From contig WYBL01000173.1 in the NCBI GenBank assembly GCA_011526565.1, positions 1-63,950 on the forward strand: a stretch of 63,950 nt of DNA. The letters run 5' to 3'. This document shows positions 55,224 to 63,950 of this stretch, piece after piece; the stretch's first letter is position 1, and every line of letters starts with the position of its first letter. The position numbers were made by a program, and so were the translations under genes. The notes below the pieces were generated by a model that had not been told where the DNA came from, ran no database searches, and saw only the letters and a list, made by a program, of their open reading frames with translations. The DNA is from Acidobacteriota bacterium. GTDB lineage: Bacteria; Acidobacteriota; Vicinamibacteria; Fen-336.

Positions 55224-57913
55224 ACGCCCCGCTGTGGGCGCGCCTCGCGCTGCGGGTCTGCGACGCGGAGTTCCGCCGCCGCCACGGCGCCGAACTGCTC
55301 GACACGGTGGCGCAGATGCGTGCCGAGCCGCGCTATGAGGGCGCGGCGGGAGCGCTGCGTCACTTCGCCGAAACCGGCGGCGACCTGGTCCGGCTCGCGG
55401 TCCGGCAGCGCTCGGCGGCGCTCACGGGTGTGGCGCGGTCCGGGTTCGACGCGTTCGCGGCCGGCCTGCGCGACCCCCGCTCCGCCGTCGAGGGCCTCGT
55501 CCACGACACCTGGCTCGCGGCGCGGGCGCTGCGCCGGCGCAAGGCGTACGCGCTGACGGTGGCCGCGACTCTGGCGCTCGGCCTCGGCGCCCACCTCACG
55601 ATCTTCAGCATCGCCCACGCGCTGCTCGGCACGCCGCTGCCGGGCGCCGACGGCGAGCGCCTCGTCGCCGTGGGCCTGCAGTCTTCCGCCTCGCCGGCTC
55701 CCTCCGCGCTCTCCGCGCCCGACGTGCGCGATCTCGCCGCCGCCCCGCCTTTCGAGTCGGTCGTGGCCGCCGCGGCCGACACCCTGCCGCTGCGCGCGCC
55801 CGGCCGCGAGTCCGCCGTCGCCGCCGTGACCATCGTGACCGCCGGCTACTTCGACGGCCTGCGGGTCCGCATGCGGGCGGGCCGCGGCCTGTCCGCGGCC
55901 GACGACGGCTTCGACGCCCTCGTGCTCTCGGATGCCGGATGGGAACGCCACTTCCACCGCGACCCCGCGGCGCTCGGCGCCGTCGTGCGCCTCGCCGGCC
56001 GCGATTTCACCGTGCTCGGCGTCACCGACCCCGCGTTCCCCGGCACCGTCGGCCCGGTGGAACTCGACGGCTACGTCTCGATCGCCGCCTACGAGCGCGC
56101 GATTCCGAGCGCGCGCGAGTGGGTCCTCGACCGCGACGCCCGCAACCTGCGCACCATCGCGCGGCTGCGCGAGGGGATCGCGCTCGAGCAGGCGCAGGCG
56201 GCGCTCGCCGCGCTGTCGGCGCGAATGGACGCGGAGCGCCGTCCGGCCTCTCGCGGCCTGCGCCTCGTGCTCCACCCCGAGCCGATGGCGCGGCTCGAGC
56301 CCGCGGCGCCCGTCTTCCTGCCCCCGGTCGCAGCGGTCTTCCTCGCCCTGGTCGGGCTGCTGGTGCTGGTCGCGATCGCCAACGTCGCCGGCCTGGCCCT
56401 GGCTCGCGTGCTCGACCGCCGCCGCGAGCTGGCCGTGCGGCTGGCGCTCGGCGCGGGCCGGCTGCGGCTGCTGCGACCGCTGGTGCTCGAGTGCGTGCTG
56501 CTCGGGCTGGTCGGCGGCGGGCTCGGCCTCGGCCTCGCCTGGGGCGCCACGACCTGGCTCGGCGAACTGCGGCTCGCCAGCGACCTGCCGATCGCGTTCC
56601 GCCTGCGACCCGACGCCCGCGTCTTCGCGGTCGGCCTCGCGTTGTCCGTGGCCGCGGGCCTGCTGGCGGGAGCGCTGCCCGGACTCGCGGTGCTGCGCAC
56701 CGGTGCGGCCGGAGCGCTGCGCGAGCGGGGAGGCAGCGTGCTGCGCGGGCGCGCCCGCGCAGCGCTGGTCGTCGCCCAGGTCGCGGTGTCCGCCGCGCTG
56801 CTGGTCGCGGGGGCGCTGCTGTTGCAGAGCCTGGAGCACTTCCGCGGCATGGACCTCGGGTTCGCCCGCGACTACCGGGCCCTGGCCGCGGTCAACGTGC
56901 GGCTGCGCGGGCTGGACGCGGAGCGCGGCGCCGCCTTCTTCGACGCCTGGCTGGAGCGGGCGAAGGCGCTGCCCGGCGTCAGCCGCGCGAGCTACGCGAG
57001 CTTCGTCCCGATCGGCCTCAACAACGACGTGCGGGCGGCGAGGGCGGAGGGCGCGCTGGCGGGCCCGGGCACTGCGGCCTGGACCAACGCGGTCGCCGAG
57101 GACTACTTCGCCGCGATGGGCATCCCGCTGCGCGCCGGCCGCGAGTTCGCGCCGACCGACGACGCCGGGGCCCCGCGGGTCGCGATCGTCAACGAGTCGC
57201 TGGCCCGCGAGCTGTGGCCCGCTCAGGACCCGCTCGGCCGCCGCCTCGTGCTCGACGGCGAGACCGAGCCGTTCACCGTGATCGGCGTCGCCGCGGACTC
57301 GACCTACAACCTGCCCGGCGAGAGCCAGCGCTGGTGCGCCTACCTGCCGCTCCGGCAGAACTACCGTGCCGAGCGGCACCTGGTGGCCGTCACCGCCGGA
57401 CCGCCCGAGCCGCTGCTGCCCGAGCTCCGCCGGCTGGCGGCCGAGCTCGACCCGGAGATGCCGGTCGCCGACCTGCGCACGATGGAGGCCCACGTGCAGG
57501 GCGGCAAGGCCGCCTTCCTGTTCCGCATCGCCGGCGCCCTGACCGGCAGCTTCGGCGCGATCGGCTTCGCGCTGGCGGCGATCGGCCTCTACGGCGCGCT
57601 CGCCTACGCGGTCGGACAGCGGGTGCCGGAGCTCGCCGTGCGGCTGGCGCTCGGCGCGACGGCGCGGCAGCTCGCGACGGCGGTCGTGCGCGACGGGCTG
57701 GTCCTGTGCACGCTGGGCCTGGCGGTCGGCCTGCCGCTCGCGTACGGCCTCGCCCGCGCGCTCGAGAACCTGCTGGTCGGCGTCGCCGCCACCGACGTCG
57801 CGACCTACGCCGCCGTCGCGCTGCTGCTGTGCGCCGGCGCGGCGCTGGCCGCCGGGCTGCCCGCGCTGCGCGCCAGCCGGGTGGATCCCGCGGTCTCGCT
57901 GCGCGCCGAGTAG
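55220..57913 (+). CDS. ADOP-type MacB/FtsX permease, PadR-associated
   Basis: 897 residues. The first 85 or so (VNAPLWARLALRVCDAEFRRRHGAELLDTVAQMRAE...) are an N-terminal extension seen in PadR-linked ADOP proteins; FtsX units follow from RRRKAYALTVAATLALGLGAHLTIFSIAHALLGTPLPGADGERLVAVG. Membrane cores at about 370-530 and 765-895; the second periplasmic unit contains FVPIGLNNDVRAARAEG and FTVIGVAADSTYNLPGE. Ends LPALRASRVDPAVSLRAE. No ATPase gene nearby. Under control of the preceding PadR regulator. Confidence 0.9.
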   Translation: MNAPLWARLALRVCDAEFRRRHGAELLDTVAQMRAEPRYEGAAGALRHFAETGGDLVRLAVRQRSAALTGVARSGFDAFAAGLRDPRSAVEGLVHDTWLAARALRRRKAYALTVAATLALGLGAHLTIFSIAHALLGTPLPGADGERLVAVGLQSSASPAPSALSAPDVRDLAAAPPFESVVAAAADTLPLRAPGRESAVAAVTIVTAGYFDGLRVRMRAGRGLSAADDGFDALVLSDAGWERHFHRDPAALGAVVRLAGRDFTVLGVTDPAFPGTVGPVELDGYVSIAAYERAIPSAREWVLDRDARNLRTIARLREGIALEQAQAALAALSARMDAERRPASRGLRLVLHPEPMARLEPAAPVFLPPVAAVFLALVGLLVLVAIANVAGLALARVLDRRRELAVRLALGAGRLRLLRPLVLECVLLGLVGGGLGLGLAWGATTWLGELRLASDLPIAFRLRPDARVFAVGLALSVAAGLLAGALPGLAVLRTGAAGALRERGGSVLRGRARAALVVAQVAVSAALLVAGALLLQSLEHFRGMDLGFARDYRALAAVNVRLRGLDAERGAAFFDAWLERAKALPGVSRASYASFVPIGLNNDVRAARAEGALAGPGTAAWTNAVAEDYFAAMGIPLRAGREFAPTDDAGAPRVAIVNESLARELWPAQDPLGRRLVLDGETEPFTVIGVAADSTYNLPGESQRWCAYLPLRQNYRAERHLVAVTAGPPEPLLPELRRLAAELDPEMPVADLRTMEAHVQGGKAAFLFRIAGALTGSFGAIGFALAAIGLYGALAYAVGQRVPELAVRLALGATARQLATAVVRDGLVLCTLGLAVGLPLAYGLARALENLLVGVAATDVATYAAVALLLCAGAALAAGLPALRASRVDPAVSLRAE

Positions 57914-57990
57914 AGGCGCTCTTATACTGCCGACTTCGCGCCGGACCGTGGGGGCTCCGCGCGCCGCAATCGCAGAGCCACGAGGTGACC

Positions 57991-60363
57991 ATGGTCCGAT
58001 CCGCGCGGGCGACGCTCGCCCTGTCGTCGCTGCTCCTCCTCGCCCCTGGCGCCCGTGGCGCCGAGCCGTTCCCGCTGAGCGTCGACTCGATCATGCGGGG
58101 GCCGAAGCTGGTCGGCCACGAGCCCTCGGGCCTGCGCTGGTCGGGCGACTCGCAGCGGCTCTTCTTCGAGTGGAAGCAGCCGGGCGAAGACGAGGCCGCG
58201 ACCTGGGTCGTCGCGCGCGCGGGTGGCGCACCGCGCCGGCTCGGCGAGGCGGAACGCCGGCAGGCGCCGCCGGTGCGCGGGGAGTGGGACGGCGCGCGGC
58301 GTCGCGTGCTGTGGATCGACGACGGCGACGTGGTCCTGCTCGACACCGTGAGCGGCGAGCGCCGCGAGCTGACCCGCACCGCGGAGGCCGAGAGCGACGC
58401 CCGCTTCGCGCGCGGCGGCCGCGCCGTCACCTTCGTGCGCGGCGGCGGCTTCTACCTGCTGCCGCTCGAGGGCCCCGCCGGCCTCGTCCAGCTCGCCGAA
58501 GCCGGGCCGAAGAAGGAGGAGCCGAAGCTCTCCGACAGCCAGCGCTTCGTCCGCGACGAGGAGGCGAAGCTGCTGCAGTGGGTGGCCGAGGCGAAGCGCA
58601 GGCGCGAGAAGCGCGAGGCCGAGGAGAAGGCGCGGGCGCTGCCGCGGATCGACCTCCTGCCGAAGCAGTCGATCGCCGACGCCGTGCTCGTCGCCGGCGA
58701 CCGCTACGCGCTGTTCCTGGTCCAGGAGCGCGGCGACGGCAAGGTGGCCGACGTGCCGCGCTACGTCTCCGAGTCCGGCTACACCGAAGCGGTGCCGACG
58801 CGCACCAAGGTGGGCGACGCCCAGAACCGGCAGCGCGTCGTGATCCTCGACCTGCACGAGAAGAAGGCGACCTGGGTCGCGGCGCCGTTCGCGGCAGAGC
58901 TTGCGCCGGCCCAGGCGGTTGCCGCCGACGCGAAGGACCCCGCGACGAAGGACCCGCCGCAGCCCGAGAGCCTGGTCCAGTGGCGGATGCCGCTGGTCGG
59001 CGCCGACGGTGCCCACGTGATCGCCGACGTGCGGTCGACGGACTACGAGCAGCGCTGGGTGGTCCGCCTCGACCTCGCAGGCGGTGAGCCGCGCGTGCTG
59101 TTCCACGACCGCGACGCGGCCTGGCTGCGCTTCTTCTTCGGCGGCGACGAACTGCGCCTGCACCCCGACGGGCGCCGCGCCTTCGTGCTCTCCGAGCGCA
59201 CCGGCTACATGCACCTCTACGCGCTCGACCTCGCGGACGAGAAGCCCGAGCCGCGGGCGCTGACCAGCGGCGACTGGGAGATCACCGACCTCGCGCTCGC
59301 CGCCGACGGCCGCACCTTCCTGCTCGAGAGCACCGAGGCCAGCCCCTTCGAGCGCCACGTGTACGTGCTGCCGGTGGAGGGAGGGCCGCGCACGCGGCTG
59401 ACGACGAAGCGCGGGGCGTGGAGCGTCGCCGCGGCGCCCGACGGGAAGTGGGCCGGGTTCATCCACTCGACCGGCAACCGCCCGCCCGAGGTTCACGTCG
59501 GCGCGCTGAAGGCCGGCGCGGCGGCGACGGCGGTCACGAAGTCGCCCACGGACGAGTGGCTGGCCGGGCCGTGGCTCGACCCGGAGCTCGTCCACTACAC
59601 GGCCCGCGACGGCGTGCAGGTGCCTGCCCGGCTCTATACGCCGGAGAGGCTCGGCGCGCAGCGGGACCCGAAGCGGCCCGCGGTCGTCTTCGTCCACGGC
59701 GCGGGCTACCTCCAGAACGCCCACCACTACTGGTCGGACTACTTCCGCGAGTACATGTTCCACCACCTGCTGGCGAGCCGCGGCTACGTGGTGCTCGACG
59801 TCGACTACCGCGCGAGCGCGGGCCACGGCCGCGACTGGCGCACCGCGATCTACCGCCACATGGGCGGCAAGGATCTCGAGGACGTCGTCGACGGAGCCAG
59901 GTACCTGGTCGAGGCCCACGGCGTCGCGAAGGACCGGATCGGCGTCTACGGCGGCAGCTACGGCGGCTTCGTCACCCTGATGGCGCTGTTCACCTCGCCC
60001 GACACCTTCGCCGCCGGCGCCGCGCTGCGGCCGGTCACCGACTGGGCGCACTACAACCACCCCTACACCGCGAACATCCTGAACGAGCCGCAGCACGACG
60101 CCGAGGCCTACCGCCGCTCGTCGCCGATCCACTTCGCCGAAGGGCTGCGGGCGCCGCTGCTGATCTGCCACGGGCTGATGGACCTGAACGTGCACGCCCA
60201 GGACTCGATCCGCCTCGCCCAGCGGCTGATCGAGCTGCGCAAGGAGAACTGGGAGCTGGCGCTCTACCCGGTCGAGGACCACGGCTTCGCCGAGGAGACG
60301 GGCTGGGCCGACGAGTACAAGCGCATCCTGAAGCTGTTCGAGACCCACCTGCGGCTGCGCTGA
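57991..60363 (+). CDS. S9-family prolyl oligopeptidase-like peptidase
   Basis: 790 residues, exported (MVRSARATLALSSLLLLAPGARG). A propeller (about 35-530) precedes the catalytic domain with RPAVVFVHGAGYLQNAHHYWSDYFREYMFHHLLASRGYVVLDVDYRASAGHGRDW, nucleophile Ser656 in YGGSYGGFVTLMAL, Asp in CHGLMDLNVHAQDS and His in VEDHGFAEETGW. A charged helical stretch (about 183-215, RFVRDEEAKLLQWVAEAKRR and more) interrupts the propeller. TATACT (57923-57928) is a probable -10, about 55 bases of leader follow, and GAGGTGA precedes the ATG. Confidence 0.9.
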   Translation: MVRSARATLALSSLLLLAPGARGAEPFPLSVDSIMRGPKLVGHEPSGLRWSGDSQRLFFEWKQPGEDEAATWVVARAGGAPRRLGEAERRQAPPVRGEWDGARRRVLWIDDGDVVLLDTVSGERRELTRTAEAESDARFARGGRAVTFVRGGGFYLLPLEGPAGLVQLAEAGPKKEEPKLSDSQRFVRDEEAKLLQWVAEAKRRREKREAEEKARALPRIDLLPKQSIADAVLVAGDRYALFLVQERGDGKVADVPRYVSESGYTEAVPTRTKVGDAQNRQRVVILDLHEKKATWVAAPFAAELAPAQAVAADAKDPATKDPPQPESLVQWRMPLVGADGAHVIADVRSTDYEQRWVVRLDLAGGEPRVLFHDRDAAWLRFFFGGDELRLHPDGRRAFVLSERTGYMHLYALDLADEKPEPRALTSGDWEITDLALAADGRTFLLESTEASPFERHVYVLPVEGGPRTRLTTKRGAWSVAAAPDGKWAGFIHSTGNRPPEVHVGALKAGAAATAVTKSPTDEWLAGPWLDPELVHYTARDGVQVPARLYTPERLGAQRDPKRPAVVFVHGAGYLQNAHHYWSDYFREYMFHHLLASRGYVVLDVDYRASAGHGRDWRTAIYRHMGGKDLEDVVDGARYLVEAHGVAKDRIGVYGGSYGGFVTLMALFTSPDTFAAGAALRPVTDWAHYNHPYTANILNEPQHDAEAYRRSSPIHFAEGLRAPLLICHGLMDLNVHAQDSIRLAQRLIELRKENWELALYPVEDHGFAEETGWADEYKRILKLFETHLRLR

Positions 60364-60391
60364 GCGGGGCAGAGTAGAATCCGCCGCATCC

Positions 60392-61845
<1,454 letters not shown>

Positions 61846-61849
<4 letters not shown>

Positions 61850-62574
61850 AAGTACAGGCGCACGCCGGCGCCGATCGCGAAGCCGCCGGCGTCGATCTCC
61901 AGCGTGCCCTCGGGCGGCGTGTCGAGCTCCACGGTGGCGCCGCTGAAGCGCCCCTGCACGCCGATGGCGAACTTCGCCCCGACCCGGTAGTCGACCGAGA
62001 GCCCCGCGTTGAAGCCCACCTTCGACGCCGAGCGCGAGACGGCCGTGGCCGGCAGCACGCTGACCGAGTCGTACGGGTAGGCGTGGGTGTACTGCGGGCG
62101 GTCGAGCACGTCGGCCTCGACGTTGAACAGCGTGGCGCCGGCGAAACCGACGACCTCCCACTTCGGCCCGCGCTTGCCGTAGACGAAGTCGAAGTGGATC
62201 GCCGTCTCGGTCAGCGAGACGCCGTCCTGCTCGCCGCTCGCCGTGCGGTGACGGTTCAGGTACAGCGGGTGGGGAAAGGCCGCGGTGTAGCGCAGGCTCC
62301 CGTCGCGGGTCCCGAACGCCGCCGCGACCTGCAGCCCGATCCCGCTCTTCAGCCGGTACTCGATCCCGATCTCGCCGCCCGGCCCGCCGTCGAACGCGTA
62401 GTCGACGTCGACCGAGCCGTCCTCGGCGAACTCGCGGAAGTCGCGGCTCTCGCTGGCCTCGACCTTGGCCGTGTTGAACACGCCGCTGGCCCAGGCCCGG
62501 CCTTCGCCGGCCCGCGCCGGGGCGGTGACGAAGGTCGCGACGGCCAGCGCGATTCCCAGACGCGCGCGCGTCAT
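61846..62574 (-). CDS. outer-membrane beta-barrel protein
   Basis: 242 residues with a signal peptide (MTRARLGIALAVATFVTAPARA). Alternating strands rich in aromatic and small residues, e.g. VDVDYAFDGGPGGEIGIEYRLKSGIGLQVAAAFGTRDG, KVGFNAGLSVDYRVGAKFAIGVQGRFSGATVELD, and a C-terminal strand ending GVRLYF with the terminal Phe needed for barrel insertion. Probably an eight-stranded OmpA/OmpW-like barrel of unknown function. The ATG overlaps the protease stop (TGATG), so it is coupled to the protease gene. Confidence 0.78.
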
Positions 62575-63950
62575 CACTGCACCCCCACCGCGGTCCAGGC
62601 GTCGCGGATCGCTCGTTCGACGTTGGAGCCGGCGCCGTAGAGGTCGCGCGCCGACTGCAGGGTGGCGGCGCGGGCCGCCGCGAAGTCCGCCGACGGTGGC
62701 AGCATCGCGGTGAAGGCGCGGAAGAACACCTTCTCCACCTGCTCGCGGTTGGCGAGGCCGACGCCCGTCACCGACAGCGCGGAGACGCGGTTGCGGCCGC
62801 CCTCGATCGCCAGGTAGAAGGCGTGGTTGGAGATGCTCGAGTTGATGTGCACGCCGCCGTTGTCCTCGCTGCCCGTGAAGCGCACCGAGTAGTGGTCGGG
62901 GTCGCCGTAGGCCGCGGGGTTCGCCATCGAGCGGATGCCGCCGGGCGTGATCGCGTCTTCGGCCAGCAGCCAGTCGGCGCGCAGCGTGCCCGAGCCGGCC
63001 TCCTGGTGGAAGAACTCGGCGCCGGCCGCGATGATGTCCGAGAAGCTCTCGTTGAGCGCGCCGGGCTCGCCGAAGTAGATGAGCGCCGAGGTGAAGTCGG
63101 TGACCCCGTGGGCCAGCTCGTGGGCGACCACGTCGAGCGCCGCCGACCAGTAGTTGACCCGCTGGCCGGTGGTGAGTTGCAGGTTCGAGGGCAGGCCCTC
63201 GCCGTACACCATGATCCCGTCGCAGCAGTAGAACGCGTTCAGGTAGAAGGTGCTGATCACGGAGTCGGAGTAGCCGAAGATGTCGCTGCGGTTGACCGGG
63301 TGGACCAGCGACAGGATGCGCCCGTTCTGGTCGTCCAGGCCGCGGCGGCCGAAGCGCTTGTAGAGATAGTCGTAGGTGTAGCCCGCGTAGGCGTGGGCGT
63401 CGACGACCGCGCCGTCGGTCCACACGTTGTCGGCGTCGGCGGCGAGGTCCGACTGCCCGAGCGCGACCTGGCCGTTGAGGAACTGCAGGGTGCGGCTCAG
63501 GCTGCCGCGCATGTCGAACGTGCGCAGCCGCGGCGGCCGCAACTGGTCGTCGGCCAGGAACGAGCTGCCGCTCGACAGCACGCTCATCTTCTTGGGGTCG
63601 GACAGCACCCCGGTGCCGTTGCCCACCGCCGACTGCCACTGCAGGTTCGAGTACTCGAACAGCGTCTCGCCCGTGTTCGCGTCGAGGAACAGCATGCGGA
63701 TGTCGAAGCCGCCGTCGCCCGTGGTGTGGGCTTCGGCGCGCCAGGCGAGCGCGTAGCCCCCTTCGCGGGGCAGCACGGTCAGCTCCGGCGCCTCGCCGAC
63801 CGGCAGCACCAGGCCGCGCGCGGCGATCGCGGCCTCGGCGTCCCGCGCGCCGAGCTTCGGCGCCACGTCGAGCTCGATGCCCTCGTAGAACGTGCCGAAG
63901 ACGGAGACGGTCTCCGCCTCGGTGCGCTGGCGGACCAGTTCGCCGCCCCA
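62574..63950 (-). CDS. thermolysin-like (M4) metalloprotease, N-terminus beyond the window
   Basis: 458 codons visible. The frame continues to the window edge, so the GTG at 63866 is internal. The right end holds part of the FTP/PepSY propeptide (FYEGIELDV...YALAWRAEAHTTGDGGFDIRMLFLDANTGETLFEY). The catalytic domain has VDAHAYAGYTYDYLYKRFGR, DVVAHELAHGVTDFTSALIYFGEPGALNESFSDIIA (HExxH plus the downstream Glu ligand), RSMANPAAYGDPDHYS, VHINSSISNHAFYLAIEGG. A secreted zinc endopeptidase, self-processed by family precedent. It overlaps the outer-membrane barrel gene, perhaps helping its passage or action at the surface. Confidence 0.93.
   Translation of the reverse strand, partial: WGGELVRQRTEAETVSVFGTFYEGIELDVAPKLGARDAEAAIAARGLVLPVGEAPELTVLPREGGYALAWRAEAHTTGDGGFDIRMLFLDANTGETLFEYSNLQWQSAVGNGTGVLSDPKKMSVLSSGSSFLADDQLRPPRLRTFDMRGSLSRTLQFLNGQVALGQSDLAADADNVWTDGAVVDAHAYAGYTYDYLYKRFGRRGLDDQNGRILSLVHPVNRSDIFGYSDSVISTFYLNAFYCCDGIMVYGEGLPSNLQLTTGQRVNYWSAALDVVAHELAHGVTDFTSALIYFGEPGALNESFSDIIAAGAEFFHQEAGSGTLRADWLLAEDAITPGGIRSMANPAAYGDPDHYSVRFTGSEDNGGVHINSSISNHAFYLAIEGGRNRVSALSVTGVGLANREQVEKVFFRAFTAMLPPSADFAAARAATLQSARDLYGAGSNVERAIRDAWTAVGVQ

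Overview
The window is a 63.95-kb piece of a very GC-rich bacterial chromosome, most likely from the phylum Acidobacteriota. Three large MacB/FtsX-type permeases have the architecture of the acidobacterial duplicated orphan permease (ADOP) group, and one follows a PadR regulator, which is the typical arrangement for that group. Codon third positions are nearly all G or C, so long shadow frames run opposite almost every gene. I see no rRNA, tRNA, CRISPR array, insertion sequence or prophage. Coding density is high and no gene-free stretch reaches 300 bases. The longest gaps are 32459-32670 (holds a terminator), 46125-46332 (holds a possible leader ORF), 10346-10525 (holds a possible gene remnant) and 31336-31501 (nothing recognised beyond promoter-like hexamers).

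Layout. 1-5.5 kb: the 5' part of clpB with its promoter, then a four-gene envelope operon (membrane protein, membrane protein with a pilin-like domain, WD40 lipoprotein, secreted protein). 5.6-10.3 kb: a MepK-like murein endopeptidase, an L,D-transpeptidase, an rRNA methyltransferase and glyA. 10.5-19.8 kb: a DinB-like protein, apaH, a DinG-type helicase, a DMT exporter, a pterin synthase whose active-site motif fits folate rather than queuosine synthesis, a stress membrane protein, a second L,D-transpeptidase, a META protein, a (p)ppGpp-hydrolase-like HD protein, then queE-queC. 19.9-25.8 kb: one long overlapping operon (TPR protein, yggS, yggT, divIVA, DUF167, hutI, ABC ATPase and permease). 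25.8-30.3 kb: HAD hydrolase, hemerythrin, a VapBC-type module, a methylcrotonyl-CoA carboxylase beta subunit and a DMT exporter. 30.3-36.3 kb: an alpha/beta-hydrolase-LuxR regulator divergent from an AurF-like diiron oxygenase, then an FHA-transmembrane-zincin protein with an RDD protein. 36.3-43.4 kb: two ADOP permeases on either side of a bacterial voltage-gated sodium channel, a small membrane protein and a Phd/PIN toxin-antitoxin pair. 43.4-51 kb: an S9 peptidase with an extra C-terminal domain, a DMT exporter, proline iminopeptidase, a lipase-like hydrolase and an unusual alkaline phosphatase. 51-54.8 kb: a leucine-catabolism operon whose biotin-containing carboxylase subunit is split into two ORFs. 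54.8-63.95 kb: PadR-ADOP, a second S9 peptidase, a receiver-kinase fusion, an outer-membrane barrel and a thermolysin-type protease that runs off the window.

Two themes tie the window together. Inside operons, genes are joined by 4-base GTGA/ATGA or TGATG overlaps. At the head of transcription units, a TANNNT-like -10 hexamer commonly lies only 6-12 bases before the start codon with no Shine-Dalgarno sequence, which points to widespread leaderless or near-leaderless mRNAs. Several regulators and toxin-antitoxin operons place their palindromic operators exactly over this compact promoter-start region.
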